Origin: JBOGJI01 sp050747865 | GTDB lineage: Bacteria; Acidobacteriota; Thermoanaerobaculia; Multivoradales; JAHEKO01 | DNA: 12,747 nucleotides | Direction: 5' to 3' | Assembly: GCA_050747865.1 (NCBI GenBank) | Contig: JBOGJI010000203.1 | Coordinates: 1 to 12,747 of the forward strand | Part shown: one piece after another, positions 1 through 6,647 of the stretch | Numbering within the stretch: the first letter of the stretch is position 1 | Layout of the letters: the number at the start of each line of letters is the position of its first letter | Made by a program: the position numbers and the translations under genes | The notes under the pieces: model-generated | Seen by the model: only the letters and a program-made list of their open reading frames with translations | Told to the model about the DNA's origin: nothing | The model's database searches: none

Positions 1-592
1 CGGGCGGGTGCAGGACGGCGAACAGCTCCTGCCACCAGCGCCGCGGGGGCGGGCCGGCCGGCGGCTGCCGGAAGGCCAGGTACAGCGACGCGGTGATCGC
101 GGCCATGTTGAACACCTCGGGATGCAGCCAGAAGCCGTAGACCCAGGAGGTGCTGACGAAGACGAAGCCGGCGGCGAGCAGGAGCGCCAGCCAGTCGGGG
201 TTGAACTGGCGCAGGTACGCGGTCCCCATCGCCACCATGCCGACCAGCAGCAGAAGGTTCAGGGAGACCATGCCGTTGGCGCCGAAGAGCGCCGCGAACG
301 GAGCGGCGAGCAGCGGGTAGATGTACGGCTTGCCGTAGTAGACGGTACGCCACCCGTCGTCCGTCATCAGGATCAGGTTGCGCGTGCTCAGATGCGGATA
401 CTCTTCGGCCAGCCGCTGGATGTCGTGCAGGTCGACCCGCAGGTCGTGATCGCGCGCCAGGCTCAGGGCGGCGAGGTAATACGCGGGCTCGTCGGCCTTG
501 AGGGTGAGCGGCAGGCCAGGCTTGGCGACGGCCAGGGGCAGGAGCGCCATCAGCAGCGCCATGGCCAGAAGCGCGTAGGTTGTGGGGCGCAT
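1..592 (-). CDS. GT-C type glycosyltransferase-like membrane protein, N-terminal part (cut by window edge)
   Basis: Reading the minus strand from an ATG at 592-590 gives 197 codons with no stop before the left edge, so only the N-terminus is visible. It opens with a hydrophobic signal-anchor (about residues 6-23), then an outside loop with Asp34-Glu35-Pro36, where PMT/ArnT-like (GT39) enzymes keep their catalytic acidic residue. A YYGKPYIYPLLAAPF stretch and further hydrophobic helices follow. Members of this superfamily move a sugar from a polyprenyl-phosphate donor to a lipid, protein or glycan on the outer face of the inner membrane. The substrate cannot be told here. It is divergent from, and clearly similar to, the gene starting at 675. 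A TGCTAGAGT extended -10-like element lies 11 bases before the ATG, and no Shine-Dalgarno is seen. The membrane GT-C class is well supported; the exact family is less certain. Confidence 0.8.
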   Translation of the reverse strand, partial: MRPTTYALLAMALLMALLPLAVAKPGLPLTLKADEPAYYLAALSLARDHDLRVDLHDIQRLAEEYPHLSTRNLILMTDDGWRTVYYGKPYIYPLLAAPFAALFGANGMVSLNLLLLVGMVAMGTAYLRQFNPDWLALLLAAGFVFVSTSWVYGFWLHPEVFNMAAITASLYLAFRQPPAGPPPRRWWQELFAVLHPP

Positions 593-674
593 CGCGGGGC
601 GGGACTCTAGCAGAGCATCCATCGGGGGCAGTCGCCGTAACATACGCGCGCGGCAGTTCGTATCCCTTCCACCC
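593..674. promoter_or_regulatory. Divergent intergenic region between the two GT-C genes
   Basis: These 82 bases must hold the promoters of both divergent genes, unless the right-hand gene starts upstream inside its neighbour. On the minus strand there is an extended -10-like TGnTAGAGT at 612-604. On the plus strand the nearest candidates are TAACAT at 638-643 and TATCCC at 661-666, both weak and without a good -35. No inverted repeat stands out. Confidence 0.35.
604..612 (-). promoter_or_regulatory. Extended -10-like element TGCTAGAGT before the left minus-strand gene
   Basis: On the minus strand the sequence reads TGC-TAGAGT, which matches TGnTAnnnT, and 11 bases separate it from the ATG at 592. 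If it is used, the transcript would have a leader of only a few bases. No TTGACA-like -35 lies at normal spacing, as can be the case for extended -10 promoters. The call rests on pattern only. Confidence 0.3.
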
Positions 675-2480
675 ATGCCCGTCATCGAGCCACAGCTGAT
701 CCGACCTCCGCGCCGGTGGCCTGCGTGGGTGCTGTTCGGCCTTGTTCTCACCTTGATGGCTCTCTTGGGGTGGTATCGCCGGGCGGTGGAGACGTACAAC
801 GGGGACGAGCCGACCTTCCTGGCGATGGCCGCGAGCCTGGCGGAGGACGGGGATCTGGCGGTCGATGGGGCGGATCGCGAGCGTCTGGGATCTCTGTTCG
901 GAGAGGATTCCTGGATGCTCATCCTGCAGCGGCTCGACGGGGGCCTTTACTACTCCAAGCCGATCGCCTTTCCGCTGCTCGCGGCGCCGTTCTATCGCCT
1001 GCTCGGACCCCCGGGTCTGATCGTCCTCAACGTCCTGGCCCTGGGGCTGGCGCTGGTCGCCGCGCGGTGCTGGCTGGGGCGCCTGGGGTCGCCCGCGGCG
1101 GCCGACTGGGCGCTGGTGTCGGTGGCCGGAGCCGGCGTCCTGCTGCCGTATGCCGGATGGATGATGAGCGACGCGCTGCAGATCGCCTGTGCCCTGGGCG
1201 GCGCGGTCCTGGCGCTGGGAGGCACTGGGTACGGGGCGCGGGGCGCGAAGGACGAGGGGTCGGACGGTCCAACCGGCCGGCACCGCTGGCTGGACGGCCC
1301 GGCCGCGGCCGTGGCGGGGGGGGTGTTGCTCGGGGTGCTGGTGACGATGCGCTACCCGAACGGCTTGCTGGTGCTGGCGCTGGGCGGCGCTCTGCTCGGC
1401 TCCGGCCGGCGGCGGCGCGCACTGCAGGTGATGGCGGCGGCGGTCGCCGCCTTCCTTCTGGTGAGCGGCCTCACCACGGCCACCACCGGGAGCTGGAACC
1501 CCTACGGCGCGCCGCGCACCGCCTTCCAGGAGCTCGACGACCTGCCGGCGGATGCCGCGGACGGCGTCTTCGCCCAGCGCTTCGGCGAGCACCCGGCGAC
1601 CCACCACCTCAACTGGCGCGCCCGCATCGAGCCGCTGACCAGTGCCTACGCCGCGATGTATTTCCTGGTCGGCCGGCACACCGGGCTGCTCGTCTACTTC
1701 CCCGTGGTGCTCGTCCTCGTGCCGCTGGCGCTGCGGCGGCTCGACCGGTCCTCGTGGTGGCTGCTCGCGGGCTTTGCCGGAGTCGCGCTGTTCTACCTGC
1801 TCTGGCTGCCGCGCAACTACTTCGGGGGCGGCACCTTCCTCGGCAACCGCTACATCCTGACCGGGATCCCGTTGCTGCTGCTCGCCCTGCGGCGGCTGCC
1901 GCGGCCGCGCGCCTGGCTCCCCGCCTGGGCCGTGGCGCTGCTGGCGGTCGCCTCGGCCGCGGTGTCGATGTCGCGGCCCGGCGTCGACCGCGCCGACCCG
2001 CAGAACCACGCCTACGCGGGGATCTTCCGGCTCCTGCCCTACGACTCCGTGGCCCAGTCCATCGGGCCCGGCCGCCGCGACCGCTACTGGGCGGGCGACC
2101 TGGTGCGCTTCGTCGACCCCTTCGCCGAGCGCCGCGCCGCCAAGTTCCGGCTCTCCGCGGACGTGCCCGGCCCGGCCGAGATCATGGTGGCGACCTGGCA
2201 CGACCCCCGCAAGCTGGTGCTGCACGTCCGCTCCGAGCAGCCCCGACTCGTGCTCCGCGTCGACGCCCGCGGCCCGGCGCAAGAGCTGCATCTCGGCCCC
2301 GCCCTCAGCGGCGTCGACGAGATCATCGAGCTCGACCTCGCGGCCCCTTGGCGCCGCCACCCCTTCTGGTGGCGCCGCGAGCCATCCTACTGGGTACGCC
2401 TCCTCCACCTCAGCGTCCGCGACCCCCAAGGCCGCCCCGCTGACGCCGAGATCACCTACCTCGGCGACGGCACCCGCTAG
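675..2480 (+). CDS. GT-C type glycosyltransferase-like integral membrane protein with C-terminal soluble domain
   Basis: A 601-residue membrane protein from the ATG at 675. The frame stays open back to 582, but an earlier start would overlap the divergent neighbour and add a polar, arginine-rich stretch before the first membrane helix (about residues 15-34). Asp44-Glu45-Pro46 lies in the first outside loop, as in PMT/ArnT-like (GT39) enzymes. YYSKPIAFPLLAAPF and many hydrophobic helices follow to about residue 435. The last ~150 residues are soluble and probably face the periplasm, with beta-type alternation and many Trp/Arg. Expected role: sugar transfer from a polyprenyl-phosphate donor; acceptor unknown. 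No Shine-Dalgarno is visible before 675. It matches the divergent minus-strand gene along its N-terminus, so the two are probably paralogues. The membrane GT-C class is likely; the precise reaction is not known. Confidence 0.8.
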   Translation: MPVIEPQLIRPPRRWPAWVLFGLVLTLMALLGWYRRAVETYNGDEPTFLAMAASLAEDGDLAVDGADRERLGSLFGEDSWMLILQRLDGGLYYSKPIAFPLLAAPFYRLLGPPGLIVLNVLALGLALVAARCWLGRLGSPAAADWALVSVAGAGVLLPYAGWMMSDALQIACALGGAVLALGGTGYGARGAKDEGSDGPTGRHRWLDGPAAAVAGGVLLGVLVTMRYPNGLLVLALGGALLGSGRRRRALQVMAAAVAAFLLVSGLTTATTGSWNPYGAPRTAFQELDDLPADAADGVFAQRFGEHPATHHLNWRARIEPLTSAYAAMYFLVGRHTGLLVYFPVVLVLVPLALRRLDRSSWWLLAGFAGVALFYLLWLPRNYFGGGTFLGNRYILTGIPLLLLALRRLPRPRAWLPAWAVALLAVASAAVSMSRPGVDRADPQNHAYAGIFRLLPYDSVAQSIGPGRRDRYWAGDLVRFVDPFAERRAAKFRLSADVPGPAEIMVATWHDPRKLVLHVRSEQPRLVLRVDARGPAQELHLGPALSGVDEIIELDLAAPWRRHPFWWRREPSYWVRLLHLSVRDPQGRPADAEITYLGDGTR

Positions 2481-2515
2481 GAATTTTGGACCTCTGAGCC
2501 GCGGGTGGATGTCTG

Positions 2516-2524
2516 TGCTAGCCT
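2516..2524 (+). promoter_or_regulatory. Extended -10-like element TGCTAGCCT before the Trm112-like gene
   Basis: TGC-TAGCCT fits TGnTAnnnT and sits 19 bases before the ATG at 2544, leaving room for the Shine-Dalgarno. No -35 is seen at 16-18 bases; TTGGAC at 2486-2491 is too far (27 bases). It may drive the run of plus-strand genes that begins here. Confidence 0.3.
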
Positions 2525-2529
2525 CCACG

Positions 2530-2535
2530 AAGGAG
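2530..2535 (+). promoter_or_regulatory. Shine-Dalgarno AAGGAG that fixes the start at 2544
   Basis: AAGGAG lies 8 bases before the ATG at 2544. It decides against the longer reading from 2505, which would add 13 residues that do not resemble the family. Confidence 0.75.
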
Positions 2536-2543
2536 TATCGTCG

Positions 2544-2822
2544 ATGCCCGTCGACCCGGAGCTTCTTGACATCCTCGTCTGCCCGCAAAGCCGCGCCCCG
2601 CTCCAGCTCGTGCCCCTCCCCGAGACGGTACGCCTGGAGCTGATCGCCCGCTACCGCGAGCACTTCCACGACGAGGAGCCGCAGGTGGAGGAGGGGCTCT
2701 ACTGCGCCGAGTCGGGCCTGGTCTACCCCATCGTCTCCGACATCCCGATCATGCTGGTGGACGAGGCCCTGCCGGCGTCCGTCCTGGAGGGCTCGCGAGG
2801 CTCGGAAGGCGCGGAGGGCTGA
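2544..2822 (+). CDS. Trm112-like small protein
   Basis: A 92-residue protein of the Trm112/YcaR (UPF0434) family. Trm112 is a small zinc-binding partner that activates methyltransferases in eukaryotes and archaea; the bacterial role is poorly known. The N-terminus LLDILVCPQSRAPL and the later LYCAESGLVYPIVSDIPIML are the two conserved family blocks. It differs from the ~60-residue E. coli type in two ways. The second cysteine of the CPxC pair is Ser16, leaving Cys13 and Cys54. About 25 extra charged residues (roughly 26-50) also separate the two blocks. The start at 2544 is set by AAGGAG. It lies 63 bases after the GT-C gene and 23 bases before the O-antigen ligase-like gene. The family assignment is fairly secure; the function is not. 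Confidence 0.8.
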   Translation: MPVDPELLDILVCPQSRAPLQLVPLPETVRLELIARYREHFHDEEPQVEEGLYCAESGLVYPIVSDIPIMLVDEALPASVLEGSRGSEGAEG

Positions 2823-2845
2823 TCCAGGCAGCTTCCGGCGCCGCC

Positions 2846-4033
2846 ATGAGTCAGGACACCGCGTCACGCGCCTACCGCTTCGCCCGCGGCAGCTACCTTC
2901 TCCATCTCTGGACCCTGTTCGGCCTGGCGCTGTCCAACGGCCTGCTCGGCCTGGCGGCGCTCGCCACGCCTTGGGCCGCTCGCGGCAACCGCGAGCGCTG
3001 GCGCCGTCTCGCGCCCATCGCCCCACCCCTGCTGCTCTACGTGGCGGCGCTGCTGATGGCGATCCTCGGATCGCACGACCCCGTGCAGAGCCTGCAGGCG
3101 CTGGGGGAGGTGTTCAATCTCGCCACCCTGGTGCTGGCTCCGCTGCTGCTGGCCGGGCTGCGGCAGGCGCGACTCGCCGTCGACGGCATCCTGTGGGGCT
3201 CTGGCGCGTTCGCCGTCTGGGGCCTGGTGCAGTTCTTCGTCCTCGGCTACGGCGACCTCGATCAGCGCATCCGCGGGCCCTTCTCGCATTGGATGACCTT
3301 CGCCGGCCTCCTGCTGCTGGCCGACTTCCTGCTCATCGCGCGCCTCACCGTGCGGTCGGACGCCCGCCGTCGATGGTTCTGGTGGGCCCTGCTGGTGCTG
3401 CTCAACGTCGCCCTGGTGGTCAGCCTCACGCGCGGCGCCTGGGTCGCGCTCGCCATCACCGTGACCGCCCTGCTGGCGCTGAAGGCGCCGCGCCTGCTGC
3501 CCGCCTACCTGCCGGCTGCCGCTCTCTTCCTGCTGCTCGCCCCGGCGCCGGTGGTTTCGCGCGTCGTCTCGATCGGAGATCTTCGCTACCCATCCAACTA
3601 CGAGCGCCTCTGCATGCTGGAGGCCGGCTTCCAGATGGTCCGTCAGCAGCCGCTCTTCGGCGTCGGGCCGGACATGGTCGACGAGCTCTATCCTCTCTAC
3701 CGGCATCCGACGTCCCAGCGGCCGCGGGCTCCCCATCTGCACAACACCTTCCTGCAGCTGGCGGCCGAACGGGGGATCGTGTCGCTGGCGGCGTACCTGT
3801 GGCTCATGGGTGCCATCTTGTGGCTGGCCTACCGCGGCTACCGGCGCGCTGGCCCCGGGGACGTCGGGCGGGCCGAGCTGCTCCTGGGGGTTCTGCTCGG
3901 GCTGGTCGCCTTCAACTGCGCGGGGCTGTTCGAGGACAACTGGGGCGACACCGAGGTGCAGAGGGTGGTCCTGCTGCTGGCCGCCCTGCCGCTGGTGCTG
4001 TCGGGATCCGCAAGCGAGGATCGCGCCGGGTGA
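2846..4033 (+). CDS. O-antigen ligase (WaaL/Wzy_C-like) membrane protein
   Basis: A 395-residue polytopic membrane protein with about ten hydrophobic helices. Features of the O-antigen ligase/polymerase superfamily (Wzy_C) are visible: SLTRGAW with Arg196, then a large outside loop (about residues 240-300), then HLHNTFLQLAAERG with His297/His299, and a late GLFEDNWGDTEV helix entry. Such enzymes transfer or polymerise undecaprenyl-diphosphate-linked glycan on the periplasmic face of the inner membrane, with conserved Arg and His in the outside loop region. Ligase and polymerase cannot be told apart from sequence alone. No strong Shine-Dalgarno precedes the ATG; the start was chosen because the membrane region begins shortly after. 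The stop overlaps the GTG of ispA by 4 bases, pointing to co-translation with a gene that supplies isoprenoid precursor. Confidence 0.82.
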   Translation: MSQDTASRAYRFARGSYLLHLWTLFGLALSNGLLGLAALATPWAARGNRERWRRLAPIAPPLLLYVAALLMAILGSHDPVQSLQALGEVFNLATLVLAPLLLAGLRQARLAVDGILWGSGAFAVWGLVQFFVLGYGDLDQRIRGPFSHWMTFAGLLLLADFLLIARLTVRSDARRRWFWWALLVLLNVALVVSLTRGAWVALAITVTALLALKAPRLLPAYLPAAALFLLLAPAPVVSRVVSIGDLRYPSNYERLCMLEAGFQMVRQQPLFGVGPDMVDELYPLYRHPTSQRPRAPHLHNTFLQLAAERGIVSLAAYLWLMGAILWLAYRGYRRAGPGDVGRAELLLGVLLGLVAFNCAGLFEDNWGDTEVQRVVLLLAALPLVLSGSASEDRAG

Positions 4034-4929
4034 CCGCGAATCTGACGCGAGCGATCGAGGAGGTCCGGGCGCAGACCGATCAGACTCTCGATCGGCTCCT
4101 GCCGCCAGCGACCGAGCCCCCGGAGCGGCTCCGCGAGGCCATGCGGTACAGCGTCTTCGCCGGCGGCAAGCGGGTGCGACCATTGCTGGCGGTGCTGGCG
4201 GGCGAAGCGCTGGGTGCGGCGCGTCCGTCCCTGCTCCACGGGGGAGCGGCGATCGAGCTCATCCATACCTTCAGCCTGGTGCACGACGACCTGCCGGCGC
4301 TGGACGACGACGACCTGCGGCGCGGCCGCGCGACGCTGCACCGCAGTTACGACGAGGCCACCGCCATCCTGGCGGGGGACGCGCTGCTGGCGCTGGGGCT
4401 GACGGTGCTGGCCGGCGGCCCGCCCGGGATCCCGGCGGCGCAGCGGGTCGCGGCCGTGGCGCTGGTCGGAGCGGCGGTCGGAGGGGACGGCATGATCGGC
4501 GGGCAGGTCGACGACCTGCGCTTCGAAGGGGGGCGCTGGCCGCAGGAGGCCGAGGCGGCGCTCGAGCGGCTGCACGGCCGCAAGACGGGGCGGCTGATCC
4601 AGGCCGCGGTGCGGCTGGGGGGGCTCTATGCCGGTGCCGGGGTGACGGAGGACGGGCTGCTCGCGGAGCTGGGGAGCCGGATCGGCCTGCTGTTCCAGAT
4701 CGCCGATGATATTTTGGACGTTGAGGGCGATAGTGAGGTGTTGGGGAAGCGGGCAGGCAAGGACGCTTCTCTCCACAAGCTCACCTATCCGTCGCTGCTC
4801 GGAGTCGAGGAGAGCCGGCGGCGCTTGGAAGTGCTGGAGCGAGAAGCGCTGGAGCTTGCAGTCCAGCTTCCGGATCGTGGGGGATTGCTTCCTGAGCTCA
4901 TCCACTACCTGGCCCGACGAGATCGTTGA
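4030..4929 (+). CDS. ispA: Farnesyl/geranylgeranyl diphosphate synthase (trans-polyprenyl synthase)
   Basis: A 299-residue short-chain prenyl diphosphate synthase. It condenses isopentenyl diphosphate with allylic diphosphates, giving C15 or C20 product for lipid carriers, quinones and related compounds. Family motifs in order: GGKRVRP (45-51, IPP-binding), first Asp-rich motif DDLPALD (86-92) followed by DDDLRRG, the KTG motif, second Asp-rich motif DDILD (226-230), and LGKRAGKD with KLTYP near the end. DDxxxxD spacing is the bacterial type-II FPP/GGPP form. Chain length cannot be fixed by eye. The start is the GTG at 4030 within the GTGA overlap, with GAGGA at 4016-4020 nine bases ahead; the frame is open far upstream, but only as a shadow of the ligase gene. 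dxs, often next to it, is absent here. Confidence 0.95.
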   Translation: MTANLTRAIEEVRAQTDQTLDRLLPPATEPPERLREAMRYSVFAGGKRVRPLLAVLAGEALGAARPSLLHGGAAIELIHTFSLVHDDLPALDDDDLRRGRATLHRSYDEATAILAGDALLALGLTVLAGGPPGIPAAQRVAAVALVGAAVGGDGMIGGQVDDLRFEGGRWPQEAEAALERLHGRKTGRLIQAAVRLGGLYAGAGVTEDGLLAELGSRIGLLFQIADDILDVEGDSEVLGKRAGKDASLHKLTYPSLLGVEESRRRLEVLEREALELAVQLPDRGGLLPELIHYLARRDR

Positions 4930-5011
4930 TCGGCCGGAATTCACCGATACCCCCGCTCACTGGCGCCCTTCCCCTCGGACGCCTGCCCTCCCGGGATCAG
5001 GGGATGGCTCG
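4930..5011 (+). other. Intergenic gap between ispA and tlyA
   Basis: These 82 bases hold the tlyA Shine-Dalgarno (AGGGGA, 4999-5004) and no convincing promoter. A 5-bp ATCGG/CCGAT pair with a 10-base loop just after the ispA stop is too weak, and lacks a T-run, to be called a terminator. Read-through from ispA into tlyA is plausible. Confidence 0.4.
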
Positions 5012-5761
5012 ATGGCGAACCGAGTGAGGCTCGATGTGCTGCTGGTCGAGCAGGGGCACTTCAGCAGCCGGGAGAAGGCGCGGCGGGCGGTGATGGCGGG
5101 ATTGGTGGAGGTAGAGGGGCGGCGGGTGGACAAGCCCGGGAGCCAGGTGGGGCTGGAGGCGCGGGTGACGGTTCGGGGGGCGGCGGAGCCGTTCGTGTCG
5201 CGGGCGGGGCGCAAGCTGGCGGCGGCGCTGGACGCGTTCGGGGTCGACGTGGGGGATCGGGTGGTGCTGGATGTGGGCGCGTCTACCGGGGGGTTCACGG
5301 ATTGCATGTTGCAGCGGGGGGCGCGGCGTGTGTATGCGGTGGACGTGGGGTACGGGCAGCTCGATCAGGGGCTGCGCGAGGATCCGCGGGTGGTGGTCAT
5401 GGAGCGCGTCAACGCCCGCCATCTGCCGCCGGACGCGCTGCCGGAGCCGGTGGACCTGGTGACCGTGGACGTCAGCTTCATCTCGCTCCTCAAAGTGATT
5501 CCGGCCCTGTTGCCACATCTGCGGGAAGAGGGTCTGCTGCTGACACTCGTCAAACCTCAGTTCGAGGCCGGCCGAGCGGAGGTGGGCGCCGGCGGCGTGG
5601 TGCGCGACCCCGGGCTGCGACGCGCCGTGATCGATCGCGTGCTCGCCGGCCTCGGAGAGCTCGGCCTCGAGTGCCTGGGCTGCATCGATTCCCCGATCGC
5701 CGGAACGTCCGGCAACGTTGAGGCCCTGGCCCTGCTGCGCCCGAGGGAGGGCTCTCCGTGA
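5012..5761 (+). CDS. tlyA: TlyA family rRNA (cytidine-2'-O)-methyltransferase
   Basis: A 249-residue protein with an N-terminal S4 RNA-binding domain (about 4-62), a linker SRAGRKL (63-69) and an FtsJ-like SAM methyltransferase domain with motif VLDVGASTGGFTD (85-97). Lys68, Asp153, Lys181 (in LVKPQFEAG) and Glu237 match, with a shift of one, the Lys-Asp-Lys-Glu tetrad described for Mycobacterium TlyA. An active enzyme is therefore expected. The family methylates 2'-O of cytidine in 23S rRNA, and in some species also in 16S rRNA; its loss gives capreomycin resistance in mycobacteria. Old annotations say hemolysin. The start is the ATG at 5012 with AGGGGA seven bases ahead; the upstream open frame is a shadow of ispA. 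The stop overlaps the nadK start by 4 bases. Confidence 0.95.
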   Translation: MANRVRLDVLLVEQGHFSSREKARRAVMAGLVEVEGRRVDKPGSQVGLEARVTVRGAAEPFVSRAGRKLAAALDAFGVDVGDRVVLDVGASTGGFTDCMLQRGARRVYAVDVGYGQLDQGLREDPRVVVMERVNARHLPPDALPEPVDLVTVDVSFISLLKVIPALLPHLREEGLLLTLVKPQFEAGRAEVGAGGVVRDPGLRRAVIDRVLAGLGELGLECLGCIDSPIAGTSGNVEALALLRPREGSP

Positions 5762-6621
5762 CCGCCTTGCAGTCCATCCAACGGGTGGGGGTCACCGCCA
5801 AATCCAACAGCCGCGAGGCGATCCGCACCGCCCGCGAGCTGGTGGAATGGCTGCGTCGCCGCGGCCTCGAGGTGGAGGCGGACGCGGGCGTGCAGCGGTC
5901 GGCGGGGGAGGAGAGTCAGCCGGCGTTTTTGCCCGCGAGCTCCTACGACCTGGTGATCGCCCTCGGGGGCGACGGCACGCTGCTGTCGGTGGCGCGGGGG
6001 CTGCGGGCAGGCGTGCCGCTGCTCGGCGTCAATCTCGGCAATCTCGGCTTCCTGACCGAGGTCAGCCGCGACGAGCTCTATCCCAGCCTGGTGGACGTGT
6101 TGGCCGGACGCTGCACGGTCGAGGAGCGGGCGATCTTCCGTGCCGAGCTGCGGCGCGTTGCGGGCGCCACCCAGACCTACAACGTATTCAACGACGTGGT
6201 GATCGCCAAGAGCGCGTTGTCGCGGATTATCGAGCTGACGCTGTCGGTCGACGACCAGCTGGTGGTCACCTACCGCTCGGACGGGCTGATCGTCTCCACC
6301 CCCACCGGTTCGACCGCCTACAACCTGTCGGCCGGCGGCCCGATCGTCAGCCCGCAGCTGCCGGTCGCCGTGCTCACGCCGATCTGCCCCCACACCTTCT
6401 CGCTGCGCCCGCTGGTGGTGCCTGACACCAGCGTCGTGGAGATCACGCTGGAGACCCAGCGCGAGGAGGTGTTTCTGACCCTGGACGGCCAGGAGGGCAC
6501 TACCCTGGGGTACCGCGATGCCGTGCGCGTGACCCGCGACGAGCGCTCGGTGCCGCTGGTCCGCACGCAGCGGCACGGCTTCTTCGACAGCCTGCGCGGC
6601 AAGCTGCGCTGGGGCTCCTAG
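5758..6621 (+). CDS. nadK: NAD kinase
   Basis: A 287-residue ATP/polyphosphate NAD kinase that makes cytosolic NADP from NAD. Motifs: GGDGT (70-74, phosphate and catalytic Asp72), GVNLGNLGFL following it, Asn145-Asp146 (usually Asn-Glu) for the nicotinamide riboside side, and SDGLIVSTPTGSTAYNLSAG (174-193), the conserved C-terminal-domain signature, then LDGQ. Length is typical. It starts at a GTG inside the GTGA overlap with tlyA, with GGGAGG at 5745-5750 seven bases ahead, which supports translational coupling. In many bacteria tlyA and nadK are neighbours, often with recN after; here a transporter follows instead. Confidence 0.96.
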   Translation: MTALQSIQRVGVTAKSNSREAIRTARELVEWLRRRGLEVEADAGVQRSAGEESQPAFLPASSYDLVIALGGDGTLLSVARGLRAGVPLLGVNLGNLGFLTEVSRDELYPSLVDVLAGRCTVEERAIFRAELRRVAGATQTYNVFNDVVIAKSALSRIIELTLSVDDQLVVTYRSDGLIVSTPTGSTAYNLSAGGPIVSPQLPVAVLTPICPHTFSLRPLVVPDTSVVEITLETQREEVFLTLDGQEGTTLGYRDAVRVTRDERSVPLVRTQRHGFFDSLRGKLRWGS

Positions 6622-6647
6622 GGGTTCGTGTAGACTGCCCGACCACT
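6622..6647 (+). promoter_or_regulatory. Short gap with -10-like TAGACT before the symporter gene
   Basis: The 26 bases between nadK and the symporter hold TGTAGACT at 6629-6636. The hexamer is followed by 11 bases and then the ATG at 6648, and no Shine-Dalgarno is present. This copies the spacing seen before the left minus-strand gene. It could be an internal promoter giving a very short leader, or read-through from nadK. Confidence 0.3.

Noticed and set aside
8..610. Plus-strand open frame of 200 codons at the left edge
   Set aside because: Its product is Arg/Gln/Gly-rich without any family signature; the minus strand encodes a clear membrane protein over the same bases.
2864..4183. Long minus-strand frame opposite the O-antigen ligase gene
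   Set aside because: Gln/Arg/Gly-rich shadow that ignores the gene border with ispA; no motif seen.
5012..5761. Hemolysin function for tlyA
   Set aside because: The conserved S4 domain and full methyltransferase tetrad point to rRNA methylation; the hemolysin label is historical.
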